Assembly (NCBI GenBank): GCA_033297075.1
Contig: MU858338.1
Span: forward strand, 1 to 26,589
Length of the DNA stretch: 26,589 nucleotides
Direction: 5' to 3'
Source of the DNA: Rhypophila decipiens
Lineage: Eukaryota > Ascomycota > Sordariomycetes > Sordariales > Naviculisporaceae
In this document: positions 20,011 through 26,589 of the stretch, piece after piece
How positions within the stretch are numbered: position 1 is the first letter of the stretch
Layout of the letters: each line of letters opens with the position of its first letter
Position numbers and translations under genes: made by a program
Notes under the pieces: model-generated
Database searches by the model: none
What the model saw: only the letters and a program-made list of their open reading frames with translations
Told to the model about the DNA's origin: nothing

Positions 20011-21419
20011 CTAACTCTCACTCTATCTGATACCTCTTATTCGAAATACAGTAAATATTCTCTTACCTGGACTGAACTTGCTCTTGTGACGCAATTGATT
20101 ATGGGGGTCCCTTTTTGTGTTGATGGTCTACCATTAAATAACGAGGTAATTATAGGGGGACAGGGCTCAGTCGAACAAAGCAAGGTTAAAATAAGGCAAC
20201 GCAATACTAGCAAGTCAAGCAGGCCGAAACTACTAAAGTACTGGTAAAGAAAGGTAGCCAGTCCCCATTGCCTTGAGAACCTTGATACATTGATTCCCAT
20301 ATATACATCCCTAACCTTTGTATGTGTTGAATGATCAGTAGGCAACTGGGGTTCCTCATCCCACTCGGCTCGTCGCCTCTGGTCTTTAGTGTGTGCAAGA
20401 CAAGCTGAAGGAAGGATGTGCCTGGTAGTTGTTTTTTGTACACTACGTACTCCGTTGTGACCAGTCCCATCCATGTCACGAATAAGAATAGGATCCTTCT
20501 AGCTGGGTCGGTCGAGCCGTTTTGCTCGTTCGGTAACATCTTTAGGAAACATGACCCCCATATATCGTACCACAGTTGTGTGCGGGAAGGCATGGCAAAT
20601 ACGCATGTACACATGTAGGCAGGTGGTAGGCAATACGTTTGTGATGTGTGCCACTTGTGCATCTCACAGCTCGCAGGTCTTGGGGTGCAGGTAAGGCGAG
20701 GTGAGGTGGCTAGTAGTCCGAAACTTTGGGCGTGAAAGTCACTAACAGAACTTGCCATGATTTCTCACCAAGAGGTGTTAATCTTGGTGGCTCACCTAAA
20801 TCGGACGGGTAGTTTGTACTCATCCGATATTCTTGCGGGGGTTTCCCAAGTGCGTGCTTTCGTGGCTGCGAGGTTCGGTATCGGAAATAGGATAGTACGC
20901 AGTCAAGAGCCTATAGCTGCCGCCCACCGGGCGAAATAGGGTTTGCATTTCATACACGTGCACTCGAAGCCCAACAGGCTGCACGCTCATAGAGCATTGC
21001 ACTGGAGGGATAGGAGTAACGGGTGTTGGGGTTACCTAAAGTCAGTATGTTATTGTTGCGTAAATTCTTGGCGGGAGAGCTCCTGGGTGTGAATGGATAT
21101 GGCAGGACAGCTTGCTGACGAGCTTCTTACAGACAGGATCAGTCGGACGGGATCGGGTCGTGTCCCTCGCCCTCGCGGTACGGTAACATGGCTTGGGAGG
21201 TAAAAGTGTCAGCCATCCGGCCGGGCTTCGGTCCGCGATCACATGTCCCTCGGCCATCTCATCTCATCAGCATTTACTTGTCAGTGTTAATTAGCTGTCG
21301 AACTGGCTTCTCTCTGCTGATGGGGGGAGCTGGGATGGTCTTTTCTTTTTAGCTGTCACCTTAGTCAGGCATCTTGTACACTACCAAGTGGGTGACAAAA
21401 AAAGAGGGACTGCAAAAAC

Positions 21420-21570
21420 ATACAACCACAATTATGACCAACTAACTCAGGCATTATATAAGAAAAAGCTTCAATAAAACTACTATTCTAAAGCTAATCT
21501 TCTCCTCTATAATCTGGACAAGTAATAGCTGGTCTTAATAGTATTTGGACTTAGAAAGTAGGAACGAAGA
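21420..21570. repeat. Second AT-rich island
   Basis: About 150 bases rich in A, T and TpA, containing TATATAA at 21455-21461 and no coding content. It is more compositionally skewed than the flanks. It resembles the island at 100-175 in character but not in an alignable sequence. A decayed repeat or a promoter-like AT tract are both possible. Confidence 0.3.
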
Positions 21571-22564
21571 CTATGAGTTTTTAGCGATCATAGCCTAATC
21601 TGGACCAAGGGCATCCTCTTTGCTTGGCCTCCTTCTTGGCTCCGTTTCGATTGATTTGACCTGTGGGATTTCTTTTTTCACTGACAAGTTTTGGGGACCC
21701 GGGAGGTTCGCGGGGGGGTGAAAATGAGTGCCCCGCAGAATTCCGTGCATGAACCCCCACCCAGCCCAACACAGACCACCCACGTCAAATTTCTCTCTTC
21801 ACGAATCTCTGCCAAGACTTTGCATTCATACAGCCAACTTGACTCTTCAACATTGAGCCGTGAAACCTGATATACAAGAATATCTTGACCTCAAGCCTAC
21901 AGGTGCCGATTGATGGAATTAGCTTTAAAAGACTAAGAAGATGGAGCGGAGACAACTCCGCAGCGGATCTTCCTGTCATCGAGAGAATACGGATACATAG
22001 GAGCGAAACCACCGATGCAGGAGTGCAAACTCCGTGTTGTCGTCGGTTCATCGCCAGCGTCTAGCGTCGCTCGCTTAGAGGGTTCGAAGCCTAAGGAAGG
22101 GTTTACAGGTCTCTATTCTTCGTGTCCTAGCACGGTACACAGGTTCACCTCGTTTCATTCACTCCTCGCCTTGTATTTTATGTGTTTGACGCGATGGAGC
22201 CACATGTACGGATAGGAGGCAAAAGGAAATGAAAGAGAGAAGAACCCCATGGGGAAGGATCTCTCTGTCAAAGGAAATGGGGAGCTAGGAGTCTCTCCGG
22301 GGGAGCCCCGAGTTCCGACATTCCGAAGCTCCAAAGGTAGCGGACTTTCCTTTTTAAGGTTTCCACTTTCCATCAAGCACGAGTGCCGTACCTGCCTCAT
22401 CCATGATCCTCTGGGGCTGAGAACATGAGCTGCATCCATGGATACCGGTATTGTGGATAAAAACTGTGGACATCGGATTCTGTAGACTGGAGCAAGAAGG
22501 TGGTGACTCCCTTTTTCGAGTTCTTGGTCCGTCACCAATCACCCCGGCCCGGCTCAGTTCATGC

Positions 22565-23297
22565 CTCCCACTTTCTCACTTCAGACTCAGGCTCTGGAAG
22601 GAAACCAACCCGCCTTCCCTCCCGGTTCGTCCAGGGGTGTTGAAGGCTTGTAAGCCCTCTGGTTGGCGCCCCTAGCGCCCCTCCATCACCGGACGACCAT
22701 CCATTTCAATCTTTGCTTCCCCCCCGCCTGTCCCCCCTCAGGTCGAATTGACCTTCAGCTCGCCTTTTCCCGGGAGCCGCAAGCTGCAACTCTGACAGAA
22801 ATCTGCACCGCCTTGGCCTGTCTGATTCTCCTGCTCGGTGCAATTGACTTGCGAGATAGTCGACTCGCCTCAACCTCCCACGCCGACCCGGTCACCAAAA
22901 GGCGAATCTTTGTGTGAGCGCACACAAGAATTGGCTGGCTCTCGTCACCTAAATTGTTGTCACACACCTCCAGGGCACCTCCCGGCCCGCGACTTGAATA
23001 CCTACGGTATAGCAGCACCAAGCCCGACACCGGCTTCGGCTTCGGCTTCGGCTTCGGCACTGTGCCGTGATCGAACGTATCAAACGTCAACTCATCACTA
23101 TTTTCAAGCGTTAATTGATCAGTCAAGGCTGGGACAGCCAGGCCGTCTAGTGTCGGAAAGAGGCTGTAGTCCGATCAATCTCGTATCCCAGAGGGGGAAT
23201 CATACGTCGGGTCTACACCAAAGCCTCTTTTGAGACGAGAGAGAAGTGTCTGGTCTGAATACGCCTACTTCGATCCGGCGTGGACGTTGTCGCCGTA
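22565..23297 (+). promoter_or_regulatory. nuc-1: ATG-free leader of the NUC-1-type gene
   Basis: No ATG occurs in 733 bases before the start codon at 23298, and only one (22562) in the 857 bases from 22441. A CCAAT box (22535-22539) sits just upstream. The leader contains a (GGCTTC)4.5 repeat at 23032-23058 followed directly by the dyad CGGCAC-T-GTGCCG (23055-23067). I read this as a long 5' UTR with some promoter at its left end. Frames that cross it have no ATG start. Confidence 0.5.
23032..23058. repeat. (GGCTTC) hexamer repeat, 4.5 copies
   Basis: Four perfect GGCTTC units plus GGC, 240 bp before the start codon of the bHLH gene. The end of the array overlaps a 6-bp inverted repeat with a one-base centre (23055-23067). 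In RNA the G/C-rich array and the inverted repeat could fold. Confidence 0.9.
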
Positions 23298-25436
23298 ATG
23301 GATTCCTCGGCCTGGGCTGTCACGGACCACGCGATGCACCCCCCTACCGAAGATGAGTTCCAGCAGTTTCTGGACATGAATAACATGAGCGCCATGGGCG
23401 ATGGTATCAACTATGATTTCAACGAGTTCCACCATTCGACGGCAAACCAGCAGCTTGATACTCCCATGAGCGGCACCGACGCTCCCATGCTGTTATCCCG
23501 CGTTGATCCTGCCCTTCAACAGCAGATGCCTCCCATAACGACAACCTCGCCCTACCAGGCCATCCCGACGACCATGATGTCAGCTACCACCATGATTCCA
23601 CCTCCTACTCCGACCGAGGCTATCGTTGATAGCATAGACGCTCAGATCCAGTTTCTCCAGCGTCAGAAACTGGAGCATCAGCAGAGGCAGCTGGACGAGC
23701 AGCGTGCGGCCTTCTTTGCTTATCAACAAAATCACATGGTGCCTCCGACACCCCAGAGCCTCGAAATCCAAGCTGCCAATGCCCACTTTTACTCAGGTCC
23801 TCATCAACCTGAACACCACGATCAGCAGCAGCGACAACAGGCAGTCGAGTACCGGTACCCAAGGTTAAAGGATCGTCAGGATGTACGTTCGAGGCTACCG
23901 CTTACATGTGTCACACGTAAAGCATGCTGACCTATATAGATGTCATTCACTCCATTAGTATCACCGGCTGTGACACCACTCGAGACGCATTTTCCCGTCG
24001 ACACACAATTCACAGTCCCCGGCGCGTATTTCAGTCCCCTAACGTCACCTGCGATCCACGCTCAGAATGATACACTTGCCGCTTTTGACCACGGCATTGG
24101 TGCAATGTCTTCGAGCTCACCTAGGGAAATGGATCTCGAAGCGGCCCCAGTGCCTTTGCCCAGCCCTGCTCCAGGAGACTTGGCCAAGAAAGTCAGGAAG
24201 AATGCGGCAAAAGCCAGGGGCAAACCAGGCGTCAAGCAATCGCCAATATCAAAGCCTCTTCGAAGAAAGACTGCAACGACGCCCAGCCTGAACGCTCAGG
24301 TCTTGAACGAGCTGGTTGAGAGCGCGGAGCAAAATCGAGATCTTCAACAGGCCAAGTCTTCATCCCAAGTTCAGACATCATCCTCGTCAACAAATGGGAC
24401 TACAGATTCGGAGAATGGCTCTGTCTCTCCCGAAGCCTTGACTGATATGGCACCTCTCGAGATGCCTCCGCCGCCAATACCCAAACCCAAGTCTGCGAGA
24501 CCCTCTCCGTACATCGCACCACAACAAAGTGCTCCCTCGAATCTTCTGCAGGCCGTCCGATCCAAGGTGCCATCTCCGGCCACACCGGCCTCGCTGATGA
24601 AGCTCAGTTCACCAAATAACCGCAACGCAACAACCAGAGCTGGCAGCCAGGAGCCTATGGATACTGATCACATCGAAACATTTGAGCTTCCCGAGTCTGC
24701 CAGCTTTTCGAAGCCGGGCCCCGCCCGAATTAACACCTCAGTCTCGCCACAGATCATTCAACAAGACAACACCAGCAAAACACCAAATCTCAAGCCCCTT
24801 CCTTCTCCCGCAGTTGTGTCGGCTGTCCCGGTCTCAGCTAGCCAGAGTCCACTTTTGACCCCTAATCTAGCCTCAGCAACAAGGAAGACGCCTCTTTTGG
24901 CAGCTCGAGGGAGCAAGAAGCGCGGGAGTGTGAGCTCTGTCCATGTTTCACCTGCTCTTAGACCCAAGATATCGCCAAACATCAAGCCGCTCTTACCCGG
25001 CGGCACGTCAGTTGAAGATGCCGCATCTCAGCTTCTCGCGTCCAAGTCGAACTATCAGCGCATTCTCGAGGGCAGCATGGTCCCCGGAGTGACATACCCC
25101 AGCGAACTTTCGACCAACCTGTCATCAAAGAGAACGTCTCATAAGATTGCGGAGCAGGGTCGCCGGAACAGAATCAACTCGGCCCTCCAGGAAATTGCGA
25201 CTTTGCTGCCTCGACCACCACAGAAGGAAGGCAAAGATTTACCTGAACCGGATAGCAGCGGTGGCGGTGATGGCAAGGATAAGGGCGGCGCGGCGCCTAA
25301 TAGCAAGGCGAGCACCGTGGAACTGGCAATTGACTATATAAAGCAATTGCAGAAGGAGGTTGCTGAGGCTAATCGAAGGGCCGAGGAAGCGGAGAAGAAA
25401 CTTGGTTTAAAAGAGACTGAAGCGGGGGACAGCTAA
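23298..25436 (+). CDS. nuc-1: bHLH transcription factor, NUC-1/PHO4 type phosphate regulator
   Basis: In Neurospora NUC-1 (PHO4 in yeast) switches on phosphatase and phosphate-transporter genes when phosphate is low, by binding CACGTG-type boxes in the nucleus. Exon 1 is 23298-23882, the intron 23883-23939 and exon 2 23940-25436, giving 693 residues. The ATG at 23298 is the first in more than 700 bases. The N-terminus has an acidic motif TEDEFQQFLDMNNM (about 15-28), then a Gln-rich helix (about 115-145). The middle is Ser/Pro-rich with many SP/TP sites suitable for a cyclin-dependent kinase, which in the family controls localisation. The bHLH is at about 592-666: the basic region KRTSHKIAEQGRRNR has H596, E600 and R604, the three contact residues of CACGTG binders. 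Helix 1 ends in LLP, a loop of about 32 Gly/Asp/Lys-rich residues follows, helix 2 is STVELAIDYIKQL, and a charged coiled-coil extension runs to the end. NUC-1 is chosen over other bHLH proteins because of the SNYQRILEG-VPGVTYPSELSTNL block before the basic region. This last point is from memory. Confidence 0.92.
23883..23939 (+). other. nuc-1: Intron of the NUC-1-type gene, 57 nt
   Basis: Donor GTACGT, branch CTGAC at 23927-23931, acceptor TATATAG ending at 23939. Phase 0. The first codon of exon 2 is ATG. If retained, TGA at 23928-23930, which overlaps the branch site, ends translation after 210 residues, before the DNA-binding domain. Confidence 0.88.
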
Positions 25437-26589
25437 CCCTGGCGAGCAGGGCAGCGAGCAGAGCGGCATAGCGGCATAGCGATCTACCCAGGCCGTTCAC
25501 GTCGAGATGAATATACCAGGACCAATATGACGATTCTTTAACACAAGTTGACGAGGCATGATTTGGAGCCAAGTAACAGGAGGCTTGCGGGGAGCACGAG
25601 CTTGGAAAGAAATGGAGCACATATCTCTCTTGGCAACAAATATTTGGAGAGCTGGTCTGAACTCTTTCTATTCCTCGCCACATTTTAGGATATATGTAGC
25701 ATTTGGACAGACCAGTCGGAAATACATATATCTACATACCTACATACAGTTGTATACTATAACAGGCACTAATTATATACGTTAATAACTACTCAAGCGC
25801 TATTATCTCCAAAAGGTAGCAGTCAGCGTTGAATTTTATATAGTGTTTGAGATTAGCGAGCTTTCCAGCAAAGTCTATTCAGCGAAATATCAGCGCACCC
25901 GAGGTCAGGGGTTCAAATCCGCTCGGGGGCAGGCATTTCTTTTTGCCAGATGATATGCGGATCACCGGGCATCATGACTGCCGATAGGTTCTCTCTTGGA
26001 TCTTGGTTGACTCGTGCATCGATTCTGACAGGGTGGAATCATCGAATCGGGTTTCACACGGGCAGGAGGTTATTAGAGGGGCTAGTCCTCTATTACAAAC
26101 ATATTTGCTATGATAACCAGGTGTGAAGTCTTTGTTATTTCTTTGTTATTTCTCTCTATCTACACTTTGTTGATGACTCGGAAGTCACTCTCGTGTTCGT
26201 GTTTCCAGTGTTGTCGTGCTGGACGAGACAGCGGGTCTTGGTGTTGTCATCGACTTCTTGTGATATACCGGTAGAAAAGATTGATTTACACCGAACAGAT
26301 TCTACTAGAAGCCAACTGGGATCTCCTACCAAAATTATCCATGCAGACTTGGACATCAAGGTGCACAGACAATGCGTACGTACATACGTGCTGGATATGT
26401 CATTTTCTAAAGTGAGGGGTCAAAAGTCTGAACACACCCCGCATTTTCCCAACCACCTCAATTTATTCCGTATAACTACAATCTACAATAACTCTTTTGT
26501 TAGAAAAGCTCTCACAAATCTGTTTGCAGATATGGAATCAGGAGGTTCAGGGCATTAATATTTGGTATACCACCCCTTTGCTTTCTTGA
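25437..26589. other. AT-rich right end without a supported gene
   Basis: This is the 3' flank of the NUC-1-type gene. No exact AATAAA follows the stop. A duplicated GGCATAGC motif lies around 25463-25480, an AT-rich tract at about 25720-25850, a tRNA-like element at 25895-25945 and a doubled TTTGTTATTTC at about 26130-26152. A frame at 26193-26558 has no recognisable feature. Confidence 0.4.
25895..25945 (+). other. tRNA-like T-arm / B-box fragment
   Basis: GGTTCAAATCC at 25910-25920 is an exact match to the tRNA B-box, with four of five T-stem pairs. It is flanked by CCCGAG and CTCGGG, which can pair, and is followed about 10 nt after the expected 3' end by TTTCTTTTT, a possible Pol III stop. 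I could not build a D-arm, an anticodon arm or a full acceptor stem from the preceding bases: the best 5' strand, starting at 25860, pairs only with several G-U pairs and one mismatch. A decayed tRNA or tRNA-derived element, or chance, are the options. Confidence 0.25.

Larger units (their letters stand above)
19026..22564. other. Gene-poor stretch between the Kelch gene and the bHLH gene
   Basis: The first part is the 3' region of the Kelch gene, T-rich with a run of ten T at about 19049. I see no gene. Frames such as 19389-20030 plus and 20207-20758 minus are low in information and have no domain. Other contents: CAGG and ATCT microsatellites (19916-19930, 19991-20010), a CACGTG at 20955-20960, an AT-rich island at about 21420-21570 with a TATATAA, and a CCAAT box at 22535-22539, just before the ATG-free leader of the bHLH gene. 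Confidence 0.45.

Noticed and set aside
19389..20030. Plus-strand frame of 213 codons after the Kelch gene
   Set aside because: It translates a T/C-rich 3' flank with microsatellites; the hydrophobic look comes from composition.
20207..20758. Minus-strand frame of 183 codons
   Set aside because: No domain, no promoter-like context, irregular composition; likely chance.
22082..22092. GGTTCGAAGCC, similar to a tRNA B-box
   Set aside because: The T-stem fails beyond three pairs and no other tRNA arm is visible.
4362..25436. Possibility that the genes form a functional cluster
   Set aside because: DNA repair, mRNA export, a membrane Kelch protein and phosphate control share no pathway; spacing and leaders indicate independent transcription.

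Overview
This window looks like nuclear DNA of a filamentous ascomycete (Pezizomycotina), most likely a Sordariomycete and perhaps Hypocreales. The evidence is three short introns (57-63 nt) with GTA-type donors, CTAAC/CTGAC branch sites and TAG/CAG acceptors, near-balanced base composition in the genes with a few short AT-rich islands, and recognisable fungal proteins. The order is my inference from protein character; no search was run.

Layout from left to right. Positions 1-3149 hold no gene I can support and begin with an AT-rich island. A small minus-strand gene (3150-3653) encodes an unrecognised Cys/Lys/Arg-rich protein. The minus-strand gene at 4362-7985 encodes the FANCM-type DNA helicase MPH1 and has one intron. 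It is divergent from the plus-strand gene at 9231-11276, which encodes the mRNA export receptor MEX67 and also has one intron. The 1.2 kb between them carries two CACGTG boxes. A gene-poor stretch of about 5.4 kb follows (11277-16733). Next is an intronless gene (16734-19025) for a Kelch-like, single-pass membrane protein with a long disordered Ser/Pro-rich tail. After another 4.3 kb gene-poor stretch comes a bHLH transcription factor of the NUC-1/PHO4 type (23298-25436, one intron), the expected master regulator of phosphate acquisition. The right end is AT-rich and contains a tRNA-like T-arm/B-box followed by a T run, but no complete tRNA.

The genes do not form an obvious cluster or pathway: DNA repair, mRNA export, a membrane Kelch protein and phosphate control are separate functions. 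I found no defence system, biosynthetic cluster, virus or intact transposon. The most distinctive signal is in the leaders. The regions before the starts of MEX67 (782 nt), the Kelch gene (about 1 kb with two ATGs) and the NUC-1-type gene (733 nt) are almost or completely free of ATG triplets, whereas the DNA just upstream of each is not. This suggests unusually long 5' untranslated regions, scanned by ribosomes and under selection, and it explains part of the low gene density.
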